From: Ceratotherium simum simum
Taxonomy: Eukaryota > Chordata > Mammalia > Perissodactyla > Rhinocerotidae
Direction: 5' to 3'
NCBI RefSeq assembly: GCF_000283155.1
Contig: NW_004454175.1
Coordinates: forward strand, 705,761-769,760
Length of the DNA stretch: 64,000 nucleotides
This document shows positions 52,686 through 63,315 of this stretch, one piece after another. The notes below the pieces were generated by a model, which did not search any database, was not told the origin of the DNA, and saw only the letters and a list, made by a program, of their open reading frames with translations. A program made the translations under genes and the position numbers. The stretch's first letter is position 1; each line of letters opens with the position of its first letter.

Positions 52686-54355
52686 CTGAAATATGAGAAT
52701 CAGGGGACCTAAGTACTGGTTTGCCCTTGGCTCTGCAGAACTTGATAAAAAGTGTTTCATTTTCTGCTGTTTTTCCTTTTGCCTGTGGAAAGAACACTCA
52801 GGCAAGAAGAAATTCAAAAGCTGGTAGAAAGATTTTGAGAAAAAGTGGTTTTCCTTGCCCATATCCTTCTCAGGTGTCCACGCACATCGTGCCAGCATGT
52901 GACTCTTGCAGTGATTTTTTCTTTTCTTTTTCTTTTCCCCACTCACCAGGCCCCAACTCTCCCCTGCAGAAAAATCCCAAAGAAACCAAAGCCATGGAGA
53001 TTTTATTTTTAATCACCCCGCATCAGGAACTCTATGATTTACACTATGCTGAGTGAAACCCATTTCGTTTGTCCTACCCTCAAGATTCCAGAATTTAATA
53101 CAAAATGTAAATATTTTATTTGATTAATGTACCTATTCAGTGTTCTATTATTACTTTTGATCATGTGCTCAAGACAAAAAGAAATTTTTTTCAAAGGCAG
53201 TAACTGCTATAAATAGGTTGCTTCTCGAGAGAGCCAGTTCTTCTCTGATCTATAAAGCATTTCAATAAAAACTTTTGCATCAAACTGATTAGTTTGAAAA
53301 GAAGCTTTTCAAGTTAAAGTCGTCAGCCTGGCAGACTGGATGCCTGGCAGCTGGATGAGCTTAGCCAGGTGGCTAGACACATTTCTCAAATTTTATTTTT
53401 CTAATTTGCTATTACATAAATGATATAGAGTAAATGTTGAAACAGGAGAGAACTTAGAAAAAAAGAGTATAGCATGCTTGGAAATGTCTGTCTCACACAG
53501 ACAATGTGATCTACAGTCGAGGGTAGAGAGGCTTATTTGCTTAACTTATTCATCTAACAGAGCAAAACAAAATCTGCATGTGTTAGAACTTTTTGAATGA
53601 TTCATTGCAAAGCTTCAAAATACAAACCAGCAAAAAAGAAAAAATATTTATCATTGGCTGATACCAGGCCACAGGAAGAGGGGCTCCTCATGAGCAACTG
53701 AACCAGGCCCCTTAGCGCTGTCACAGATCCCTTTCTCCTCCCTCTCCCCGCACCGCCCCCCCACCCTCTGCTTCTCTCTGATAGCTAGCTTTATTCTCAA
53801 AGATCACTTTTACCTACCCAACTAGAACCAGAGCCACTTACTGTTCATATATTTGCATCTTCCCAGCATCAAGGCAAGAGGGTAAAGAACCTCTTTTTCC
53901 TTCCTCCTAGCCTCTGTTTTTATAAATGTGAAGGAAAGACGCTGATTGGTCCACTGTAGGACACATGCCCGTTCTCAGACCAATCACTGTTGCCAGGGAA
54001 TACCGTACCGTGACTGGCCCAGCTCGTGCCAACTTCTCACCCAATGACAAGAACATGCCAGGGAGTTGAGGTCAAATTTAGAAAGTGCAACTCCCTTTTG
54101 AATCATTTATTAGACCAGCAGCTTCCCGAAATACAGTCTCAGAAGGAAGGGGGAGTGCTAAGCAAAAAAATAATGACTGCTCACCCCATTTATGGGGCAA
54201 TTATGGTAAAGACTCTACAGTCTTTACCAGGTGAGATTTGCCCTGGTTGACATTTAAGATGCCAGAGATCAACGTAAATTATTTTATACCAAAGGCCTTC
54301 TTTCCCCCAAATAAAATTATAATTGTATGAATCATTAATAATGACGTAACATGAA
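52686..54355. other. Intronic or intergenic sequence
   Basis: 52955-52971 on the minus strand is a 17-base segment between an excellent acceptor (GGTTTCTTTGGGATTTTTCTGCAG) and a strong donor (CCTG/GTGAGTGGG); too short to call. 53860-54080 holds several CCAAT/ATTGG motifs (CTGATTGGTCC, GACCAATCACTG, CCCAATGAC) that look like a dispersed repeat rather than a promoter. Confidence 0.4.
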
Positions 54356-54359
54356 AAGG

Positions 54360-54705
54360 AATAATTCTAGGAGGCAGGGGGAATGGGAAGAAGTTGGTCA
54401 ATGGCTACTCAGTTTTAATTATGCAGCTTCAGTTATGAATAAGTGCTGGAGATCTAATGTACAGTATGGTGACTAGTTAATAATATTGCATTGTATACTT
54501 GAAATCTGCTAAAAGTTGTTAAATGTTCTCACCACACACAAAAAAATGGTAACTATGTGAAGTGATGGACATGTTAATTAGCTTGGTTGTGATAATAATT
54601 TCACAATGTATATGTATATCAAGACATCACGTTGTACACCTTAAATATATACAGTTTTTATTTGTCAAGTATACGTCAATGAATCTGGAAAAAATAAAAT
54701 TGATA
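54360..54705 (+). mobile_element. L1 3' end
   Basis: TAATGTACAGTATGGTGACTAGTTAATAATATTGCATTGTATACTTGAAATCTGC, AAATGGTAACTATGTGAAGTGATGG, CATCACGTTGTACACCTTAAATATATACAG. Same region as 34385-34847 but more diverged. Confidence 0.85.
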
Positions 54706-55299
54706 TAGTTCATTTTTAGCTTTTCCCCCAAAAAAAGGAATAATTCTATAGTGACATTAGGTGAACCTGGTTTTTTTTCCACTTCTAGCATTCTTTGATA
54801 TTGAAGTAGGTGTTTCTGGAAGTAAAACAAAACACTGAAGGGTTCTTTTTCTCATCATTTATAATAGGCTACGTTAACAATTTTAGTCTGCCATTAATGA
54901 CCTTACCACATAAAAATATATGCTCTAGAATTGTTCTAATTCAGCAATGTCAGCAGTGCCCAGGCACGTAAACACGTGTTGTTAGTGGAAATGGCTGTTT
55001 CCTTCATCACACAGACGTCACTGGGCAATGCTAGGAGCGCGTATAAAGGTGTCTTTTCTATTCAGTGTTGGGCACCACAACCAACTGACACAGAACCAGA
55101 GGAGCTGGAGGTTAGCCATTACCGCAGGCCAGTGACTTCCCCACTCTGGACCATCCTTTCCTTGGCTATAAAAATGATAGGATTGGGGTAGATAAACTTT
55201 AAGGTGTTTTCCAGTTCTAAAACATTATAATTCTAACAGAAAATAAGTTAGCCTGATTGGGGCAAAAAGAGCCAATTTTTTATCACTTAGGGTAAAGCC
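54706..55299. other. Non-coding stretch
   Basis: AT-rich. 55115-55225 may be a plus-strand MIR remnant (CAGTGACTTCCCCACTCTGGACCATCC, AAAAATGATAGGATTGGGG). Confidence 0.4.
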
Positions 55300-55700
55300 A
55301 TTTGTCAGCCTCATGTTTATTAAACGTTTACATGGCCCCTTCCCGCCCTCTGGGCTGGGCATCAGGGGCACAGGATGAGGACATCGCGGTCCTTGTCCTC
55401 AAGGAGCACACAGGCTGGGGGTGCGGGAGGAGACAGCGTGTAAACAGATCATTAAAATGCAGTGTCGCAAGGGCTCTGGGAGAGGAGCAGACAAGGGGCA
55501 CAGGGGAGGAAGTGAGTAACTCACCCTGGGAGATGACTAACAGAGGAGGTGCTGTTCAAGACGAGCCTGGAAAGGTGAGTTCAATAGATCATCTGTGCAG
55601 ATGGCCAAGTTTGAGGGAGGCAAATCTGGACAGGGGAGAATGCATGTGCCAAAGGAGCCCAGAATGTTCCAAGAAAGGAAGTCTGGTAAGACAGGTCTGG
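55300..55700 (-). mobile_element. L2 fragment
   Basis: GTTTATTAAACGTTTACATGGCCCC, CTCAAGGAGCACACAGGCTGGGGG, GGAGGTGCTGTTCAAGACGAGCCTGG, CCAAGAAAGGAAG follow reversed L2 with deletions. The plus frame 55302-55754 (150 codons) lies in it and is not a gene. Confidence 0.55.
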
Positions 55701-55999
55701 GGACTGTCTCCTGTTGATGGGAAGAATTGCTGCAGGGCTTCACAGAGGAGTTAGGCACGCTCAGACCTGCCTTCTAGCAAGCTCCCTGGTAGCAGTGTGG
55801 AGGGCAGATCAAAGGAAAAGGGCCTGAGGGTGGGGACACTGAGCCATTGGGAAGCTCTTGCATTTATAGTTGAATGAGCTGATGAGGGTCTGGGTTAAGT
55901 GGCGGGGGCAAGGGAGAGAGAAGACAGGTGGTACTGAGGGAGGAGAAGATTTTCGTGCGGTCCATGATCTGAATTACATTTACCACGTTGGGGAGAAAA
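55701..55999. other. Non-coding stretch
   Basis: Probably further diverged L2 sequence (GGGACTGTCTCCTGTTGATGG onward); no exon. Confidence 0.35.
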
Positions 56000-56506
56000 A
56001 AATTTTCTTGTACTCTCTCAGGTTCAGTACCTAGGGGCCTGTGAATTAAATCAACAAAAGACAGATTAACAGGACAGAAGGCGCACAACTTTTGTTAATA
56101 TTTATATGCATAGAAGTTCACAGAAAAGTCAAACTCAGAAAAGCAGTCAGACTCAGAAGCTTAACCATTTTAACAAAGGAAAGGGGTTTGGGTTTCAAGG
56201 GAGGATAAATTATGGGGCAATGACTAGGAAATATATAAGGGAACTAGTGGAAGATTAGTTATTTTATTAAGTTCTGTTTATGCAAGCCTATCTCGGTGTC
56301 AACTCCCCATCTTGTTCTTCCCTTCCTGGTGGGAGGGGAGGACACCTTCACACAGGGAAATTTATGCCCTTCTCTCAGGCAGCTAAAGAGAGGGCAGGGA
56401 ACTCTTCCTGCATCTGTTGATCCTCAATTGCCTTCAGCTCAAAATAATCCTTATGCCAGATTGGCATATTTTGGGGTACCATATTCTGATCCCCTTCAAC
56501 TACATG
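56000..56506 (-). mobile_element. ERV LTR (copy 2 of the family at 17860)
   Basis: Minus-strand start TGAAGGGGATCAGAATATGG and end GTCCTGTTAATCTGTCTTTTGTTGATTTAATTCACAGGCCCC. It shares start, end and orientation with 17860-18300, 38 kb away. They are too diverged and too far apart to be the two LTRs of one provirus. Confidence 0.65.
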
Positions 56507-57304
56507 TGTGGTTTTGAGTTTAACCTCACTAAGCCTCACTTTCCTCACCTCTGAAGTGAGGTGAGGAAACTTTGCAGATTTGCAGCTAAAATAGCACAAT
56601 CCATTTAAACCACTCAAGACAATAGTAAGTGCTCAACTCATATAAATCATCGTCATTTTTATTATAATGCACCACGATCCAATCCTCCCTCAGGGAACAG
56701 TGCCGAGCAGAGCTGGCCAGTGCACCCAACATTGGCGTGAGGTCAGTGCAGGCTGGGGCTCAGTGGGTGAGGGACCCCAGAATGATCTAGAGTAGAAAGA
56801 GCCAGACAACGAGGTAATAAGTATTCTTTGGGTGCCAAGGATCAAAGCTAGAAAAGTCAAAATCCGTCATCAAGGTTATGGGACTAGCGTGGCAGCAGAA
56901 ATGGGAAACAAAGGCAGGAAGGTCAGGAAGATGCAGGGACTGAGTCGGAAACCATGAGCAAGGTTTGAGAGAGGAAAGAAGGTCTAGAACAATTGCTGCT
57001 GTGGACAGGGCTGAAGAGCCCAGGGTGTGGGTAGTCTTGATGGGTCAACTTGATTTTAAAAGATGAGCCAGAGCAGACACTGTTGACCATCACCCACTAA
57101 TGACCTGGAGGACACTTCCCAACAAAAGACTGGAGAAGCTCATTGTGAAGAATCTCTCTGCTTTCACGAAAAAGAGAACATTAAGCCTTCCCCCGAATCC
57201 TCAAGGTGAGAGGGACAACATTCAGTCCTTCTCATTGTTCTTCCCACCCAAGAATGAAAATATAAGGGAAGAGATCACTGAATTAAATAAGAACTTTTAA
57301 CTGA
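56507..57304. other. Non-coding stretch
   Basis: 56520-56650 may include a MIR remnant. Nothing else was recognised, and 56640-57060 is purine-rich. Confidence 0.4.
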
Positions 57305-57480
57305 CTTGCCAAGCCTTGTTCTAAACATTTTTCCTATAGTATTAATACTTTCATCCCCACAACCCCATGAGGTAGACACCGTCATCATCCCCATTTTACA
57401 GATGAGTAAGGTGGGGCTTAGAGATGATGAGTAACCTGGGGGAGGTCATCCAGCTGGTAAGATCTCGGCTGTCTGACGTC
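57305..57480 (-). mobile_element. MIR fragment
   Basis: CCCCACAACCCCATGAGGTAGACACCGTCATCATCCCCATTTTACAGATGAGTAAGGTGGGGC, then GGAGGTCATCCAGCTGGTAAG. Clear reversed MIR. Confidence 0.9.
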
Positions 57481-57954
57481 GGAGCTCCCCCTCCACTTTA
57501 TTGCCTCGTGCTGGGGCAGGACACCGGGGGAGCTAGAGGAGAGGAGACAAAAGTCCAGACCTCTTCCTCTGAGACCGAAGGGAACACGGACATGGTTAAA
57601 TAATTTGGAATTGGGGAAGGAGGAAGGAAGTTGAGGTTGTTGAGACTTGACAGCCTACATTTTCTCTGAAAAGCCAAGCTTGGTTTATGTGAAAGAGTTG
57701 GAAGTGGGGTGATGGTGGGGAAGCATGAGACTTCCTAGAAGGGGTCCAGTATCCTGAAAGACTGGGGGAAGGGCTAGTGATGGGTGCTGCCCTAATAAAG
57801 ACCGGGCCTTCCCAGGATGGGTGCCGCTTATAAGTTAGGAAGTCCTGGAGGCCTTTAACAAGACCCAGCCCTAGAGATCTGGTCTTTTTAAGTGCTGATT
57901 TGGGGGTACAATACAATATTTGTGGGGCCCCATTCTAATGTCTGCCTCTAGAGA
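57481..57954. other. Non-coding stretch
   Basis: Purine-rich in parts; the minus frame 57596-57916 is not supported by splice sites. Confidence 0.45.
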
Positions 57955-58350
57955 AGGTGTGTACTAGAACCTTGCTATTTTTTTTTCCCTCCCCAAAGCC
58001 CCAGGTACATAGTTGTATATTCTAGTTGTAAGTCCTTCTAGCTCTTCTATGTGAGCCACTGCCACAACATGGCTAATGACAGAGAGGTGATGTGTTTCCG
58101 CACCCAGGAACCAAACCCGGGCCACCAAAGTGGAGAGCACCAAACTTGACCCACTAGGCCATCAGGGCTGGCTCAGAGCCTTGCTATTCATAATGCAGAC
58201 CTGAGGCAGCAGCAGCAGCCTCACCTGGGAGCCTGTTAGAAAGGCAGACTCTGGCCCCCACTCAGATTTACTGAATCAGAATCTGCATTTCAGCAAGACC
58301 CCCAGGTGATTTGTGTGCACGTTAGATGGGGAGAAGCACTGCCCCTGAAG
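57955..58350 (+). mobile_element. MER5-type MITE split by an ERE
   Basis: 57955-57979 (GGTGTGTACTAGAACCTTGCTATT) and 58175-58350 (CAGCCTCACCTGGGAGCCTGTTAGAAAGGC, ATTTACTGAATCAGAATCTGCATTTCAGCAAGACCCCCAGGTGATTTG). Third MER5-type copy in the window. Confidence 0.8.
57980..58174 (-). mobile_element. Older, degenerate ERE SINE inside MER5
   Basis: Minus strand: GCCAGCCCTGATGGCCTAGTGGGTCAAG, GGCCCGGGTTTGGTTCC, CCATGTTGTGGC, ending in a T run on the plus strand at 57980. Target duplication AGAACCTTGCTATT (57966-57979) against AGAGCCTTGCTATT (58175-58188), one mismatch. More diverged from the other EREs, hence an older subfamily. Confidence 0.85.
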
Positions 58351-58639
58351 GCAAAATACCCAACCCCAAAGCTGAGTTCAAGCCTCAAAGTCCCTTAGGG
58401 TCTACAGTCTCATTACCGTGGTTCTCATCAAGACATAAATCTCTGGAGAAAGAGACATATTCGAGCCTGGGTCAACAATTCTAGACACAGCCCAGATATC
58501 AAAGTCCAGGGGGAAAATGGAATGGGACGATTCCGTGATGTTCTCTGAAAGGAGAGGAACACCCTCGTGTAGTGAGTACACCCTCGTGCAGGAGAGTGGT
58601 CCTGTCTCATATTTGTGGCCTCAGGGCAGTGTTCCCCCA
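58351..58639. other. Non-coding stretch
   Basis: Short unique-looking segment between MER5 and L2. Confidence 0.4.
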
Positions 58640-59485
58640 CCAGTCATTACTGAGCACCTCCCATGTGCCAGGCACTCTCCTAGCTGCTCGGGACACCACA
58701 GCAACAAAACAGGCAAAAATCCCTGCCTCCAAGAAGCTTACGTTATAATGGGGAAAGAAAATAAATCAAATAAGTAAAAATGAATAGAACGCTAGATGGT
58801 GTAAGTGCTATGGAGGAATATAAAGCAGGAAGGGGTATAAACAATATAAGTAGTTTGCACTTTTAGGTAGTGGAGCTCTGGTAGGCCTCGCTGAGAAGAT
58901 GACATTAAGTCAAGACCCAAAGTGGGTGAGGGAGCAAGCTAGACAGTTATCTGGAGGAACAGCGCTGCAGGCAGAATAAAGAGCCAGTGCAAGGGCCCTG
59001 GGGCAGGAATGTGCCCAGCTTGCTTGAGGAACAAGAAGCCACGTGTGGCTGGAGAGGAATAAACAAGAGGAGTAAGAGAGTTGGTCAGAGAGTCAGCACA
59101 GGGCCAGATCCCGTTAGGCCTTACAGAGCACAGTTAGAATTTTCACTTTTACCATGAGTGAGATGGCAAGCAAAGAGGGTTTTGAGCAGAGGCGTGATGT
59201 GGTCTGACTTATGTTGCAACAGGACTACTCTGGCTGCTGTGTCGAGGGTGGGCAGAAGCAGAGACAGCAGTTAGGAGGCTGCTGAAAGAGTCCAGCCAGG
59301 GGATGATGGGGCCTTGGAGTGGGTGGCAGCAGTGGCACTGGTGAGCAGAGGCCAGCTTCTGGATATTGAGTGAAGGGAGAGCCAAGAGGATTTCCTACCT
59401 GGTTGAACGTGGGATGACTCCAGGGTTTTTGGCCTGAGTGGCTGGAAAGATGGAGCCGCCATCATCCAAAATGTGGAAGACTGCA
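58640..59485 (-). mobile_element. Long L2 copy (about 850 bases)
   Basis: CATTACTGAGCACCTCCCATGTGCCAGGCAC, CTAGATGGTGTAAGTGCTATGG, GTGGGTGAGGGAGCAAGC, GCACAGGGCCAGATCC, GGTTTTGAGCAGAGGCGTGATGTGGTCTGAC, GGCTGCTGTGTCGAGGG, TGACTCCAGGGTTTTTGGCCTGAGTGGC. Nearly continuous in consensus order, in reverse, and the longest L2 here. Confidence 0.9.
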
Positions 59486-60009
59486 GACCCAGCAGGCCAA
59501 ACTAAAGAATCTGGAGCCATAGAGCATGGTGCAAAGGGCTCAAGGAAAAGCATCTGTCATGTTTTCATTTCATATGTTCTGAGAGCAAGCAGTTTTTAAT
59601 TTTAGTTGGAAAAGGTAGTTAGGTGTTCCCTCCTCCCCTACTTAAAAGGATAAACGAAAGTATAGGATTACCAAATCCTTGCCAATGTCAATAGCGGGCT
59701 GGCACTCCATGTATCTGTGCTAGCATACCACCCAGAGCACAAACAGTGAGGATCCAGCTCATTGCCATGGAAACCGAGGGCTGGATCTAACCAGGAAATC
59801 GGGTTAGCACCATCCATGGCACTTCCTGGCCCTCCCCGGACCACCACCTTGAATCTCTCAAAACAAACCTTTAGTTAATGCCACTTGTGCTTGGCTTCTT
59901 CAGCCACAGCTGAGAAGAACCTTTCTCTGCCTACAGGGCCACCAACAGGGCCAGGAGAAGACCTGTCCAGAGCACAACGTGGCCAGGCTTGATTGGCAGT
60001 TGGAGGCCT
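59486..60009. other. Non-coding stretch
   Basis: No repeat or exon recognised. Confidence 0.45.
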
Positions 60010-61125
60010 TATTTTCTTTCAGCTTTAATGAGATACATGTGACGCATAACTGTGTAAGTCTAAGGTATACAATGTGATGATTTGATACATGTATGTACTG
60101 TGAAACGTTTACCACAATAAGTTTAGTTAACACGTCCTTCACCTCACATAATTACCATTTTGTTGTTGTTGTTGTGATGTTGAGAACATTCAGGCTCTAC
60201 TCTCTCAGAGCTTTTAAGTATACCATACAGTATTGTTCACTATAGTCACCATGCTGCACATAACATCCCTGGAACTTATTCATCCTATAACTGAATGTTT
60301 GTGCCCTTTGACCAACATCTCCCTGTTACCCCTCCAGCCCCTGGCAACCACCATTCTACTGTTTCTATGAATTTGATGTTTTTAGATTTCACCTACAAGT
60401 GAGATCATGCTGTATTTGTCTTTCTCTGCCCGACTTATTTCATTTAGCATAATGCCCTCAAGGGCCATACATGTTGTCGCAAATAGCAGGATTTCCTTCT
60501 TTTCCGTGGCCAAATAATATTCCACTGTATATATATGCCACATTTTCTTTATCCATTCATCCATTAATGGACAGCTAGTTTGTTTCCATGTCTTGGCTAT
60601 TGTGAATAATGCTGCAATGAACATGGGAGTAGTGATTTCATTTCCTTCAGATATATACCCAGAAGTGGGATTGCTGGATAGTATGGTACTTCTATTTTTA
60701 ATTTTTTGAGGAACCTCCATACTGTTTTCCATAGTGGCTGCACCAATTTACATTCCCACCAACAGTGCACCAGGGTTCCCTTTTCTCCACATCCTTGCCA
60801 GCATTTGTTATCTCTCGTCTTTGTGATAATAACCATTCTAACAGGTGTGAGGTGATATCTTGTTGCGGTTTTGATTTGCATTTCCCTGATGATTAATGAT
60901 GTTGAGCATCTTTTCATGTAATTTTTGCCCATCTGTATGTCTTCTTTGGAAAAATGTTCAAGTCCTCTGCCCATTTTTTAATCAGATCGTTTGGGTTTTT
61001 GCTATTGAGTTCCTTATATATTTTGGATATTAATTCCTTATCAGATACTATATGGTTTGTAAATATTTTCTCCCATTCCGTAGTTGCCTTTTCATCTTTT
61101 TGATTGTTTCTTTTTTTGTTTGTCT
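60010..61125 (-). mobile_element. L1, 5'-truncated (older copy)
   Basis: Reversed L1 3' UTR and ORF2 end. The last ORF2 codons survive in two overlapping frames (60597-60974 and 60382-60732) with [20 protein letters not shown] and HIYTVEYYLATEK, typical of the ORF2p C-terminus. The copy stops at about 61125, where the poly(T) of the next L1 begins. Confidence 0.95.
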
Positions 61126-62302
61126 GTTTTTGTTTTTTGGGTTTTTTTTATTGAGGTAACATTGGTTTATAACATTGTATAAATTTCAAGTGTACATCAT
61201 TATATTTCTATTTCTGCATAGATTACATCATGTTCTCATGTTCACCACCCAAATACTAATTACAATCCATCACCACACACATGTGCCTAATTATCCCTTT
61301 CGCCCTCCTCCCTCCCCTCTTCCCCTCTGGTAACCACCAATCCAATCTCTGTCTCTATGTGTTTGTTTGTTGTTGTTATTATCTACTACTTAATGAGTGA
61401 GATCATACGGTATTTGACCTTCTCCCTCTGACTTATTTCACTTTGCGTAATACCCTCAATGTCCATCCATGTTGTCACAAATGGCTGGATTTCTTGTTTC
61501 TTACGGCTGAGTAGTATTCCATTGTGTATATATACCACATCTTCTTCATCCATTCGTCCGTTGATGGGCACTTAGTTTGCTTCCAAGTCTTGGCTATTGT
61601 GAATAATGCTGCAGTGAACACAGGGGTGCATGTATCTTTACACATTGGCGTTTTCAAGTTCTTTGGATAAATACCCAGCAGTGGAATAGCTGGATGGTAT
61701 GGTAGTTCTATCCTTAATTTTTTAAGGAATCTCCATACTGTTTTCCATAGTGGCTGCACCAGTTTGCACTCCCACCAGCAGTGTATGAGAGTTCCCTTCT
61801 CTCCATATCCTCTCCAACACTTGTTGTTTCCTGTCTTGTTAATTATAGCCATTCTGACGGGTGCGAGCTGATATCTCATTGTAGTTTTGATTTGCATTTC
61901 CCTGATAGTTAATGATGTTGAACATCTTTTCATGTGTCTGTTGGCCATCTGTAAATCTTCTTTGGAGAAACATCTATTCAGGTCTTTTGCCCATTTCTTA
62001 ATCGGGTTGTTAGTTTTTTTGTTGTTGAGATGTATGAGTTCTTTATATATTTTGGAGATTAACCCCTTATCAGATGTATGGTTTGCAAATATCTTCTCCC
62101 AATTGTTAGGTTGTCTTTTCGTTTTGTTGATGGTTTCCTTTGCTGTGCAGAAGCTTTTTAGTTTGATGTAGTCCTATTTGTTTATTTTTTCTATTGTTTC
62201 TCTTGCCCGGTCAGACATGGTGCTTGAAAATATGTTGCTAAGACTGATGTCAAAAAGCGTACTGCCTGTGTTTTCTTCTAGAAGTTTTGTGGTTGCAGGT
62301 CT
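61126..62302 (-). mobile_element. L1, 5'-truncated (younger copy)
   Basis: Starts with a T-rich tail (61127-61151), then the 3' UTR and ORF2 C-terminal region. The frame 61475-61948 is 157 codons long and uninterrupted, with [17 protein letters not shown] and [15 protein letters not shown], so it is less decayed than its neighbour. 5' truncation at about 62302 leaves no ORF1, promoter or reverse-transcriptase core. It cannot move. Confidence 0.95.
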
Positions 62303-62984
62303 TCCATTCAAGTCATGCAACTGTAAATTAGACGAGCTTACACACTTTGTACCACTATGCACTCTCACGGGATTTCAGTTGTACACAGAGTACTTGATTT
62401 CTTTGAAGAGTTATTTAGTTGAAGGTTTCATTTCTGCTCTTACATTTAAGCTCCTCTTCTACTTCTTTCTTTTGGAGGGAGGGGGAACAAGAGGTCCACA
62501 GAGTGTCATGTCCTATGGATATGCAATCAATATTAGCCCAAAATAACTGAAACAATACGCTCTTCATAAAAATAGGCCTTCATTACTCTTCATACTCTTG
62601 GGTAAGCATTCACACACACAAAAAAAAAACGAACACTCTAATCTCCTACAAATTAACTATGTGAGTTTCCAGGAGTATTCACTAAAAACAATACCGTAGG
62701 AATTATTCTAACCTGGATTCCTGCCCCTTTAACATACAAACACTCAACCGATTTATCCCGCCTGCCAAATGGCCAGTTCGATGCTTGTCAATGAACTTCT
62801 GGCAATACTGTACTGTACTTGTAAGTACACATTCCTATTGCTTACCCATCCCTCCAGTTCTTCTGTATTGTCAGAGATCATTCTAAACTGTCCTTGATCT
62901 GTCACCCCTCCAGCACAGCCCAGTGATCAATGCTGCATGCCCTGTGAAGCCTCACAATTCCTTGACTGGTGCACACAGAAGACT
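62303..62984. other. Non-coding stretch
   Basis: AT-rich; an A run at 62619-62628 follows CACACAC. The plus frame 62178-62546 begins in the L1 and is an artefact. Confidence 0.5.
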
Positions 62985-63315
62985 TCTCAAGTCTTAGCCC
63001 CCTTGCTGTTGGGTCATGTGCCTATTCCTGACCAATAGGCTGTGAGGAGAAGGGAGTGTCATTTCTGGGAAGAAGCACAGAAAAGCCTACGTGGGATCCT
63101 CCAGGGTGATGACAAGGCAACATACTCCAGATGGTGCAGCTAGAAGATGGTGGAGCCTTTGTTATCAGGGGTTTCTAAGTGACTGTGTGGAGTAGGGCCT
63201 CCTGCCAACTTGAGTGGACTTGTAACAGGACCTAGAAAGGAAGGTTGCTGTGTTAAACCACTGAGTTTGGGGTTGTTTGTTTCTACAGTATCCTGATGAA
63301 TCCAATGACTTGAGC
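62985..63315 (+). mobile_element. Ancient LTR-like repeat (same type as 18470)
   Basis: GACCAATAGGCTGTGAGGAGAAGGGAGTGTCATTTCTGGG, GGAGCCTTTGTTATCAGGGG, GTTAAACCACTGAGTTTGGGGTTGTTTGTTTC, ending TATCCTGATGAATCC. Layout parallels 18470-18910. Family name uncertain. Confidence 0.5.

Noticed and set aside
53860..54080. Cluster of CCAAT/ATTGG boxes resembling a promoter
   Set aside because: No CpG island, TATA or downstream first exon. The motif order resembles a dispersed repeat also hinted at near 19930.
55302..55754. 150-codon plus frame
   Set aside because: Lies within reversed L2 sequence; the frame is a by-product of GC-rich repeat DNA.
60382..61948. Long minus frames that could be mistaken for genes
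   Set aside because: They are the decayed C-terminal part of L1 ORF2, not host genes.
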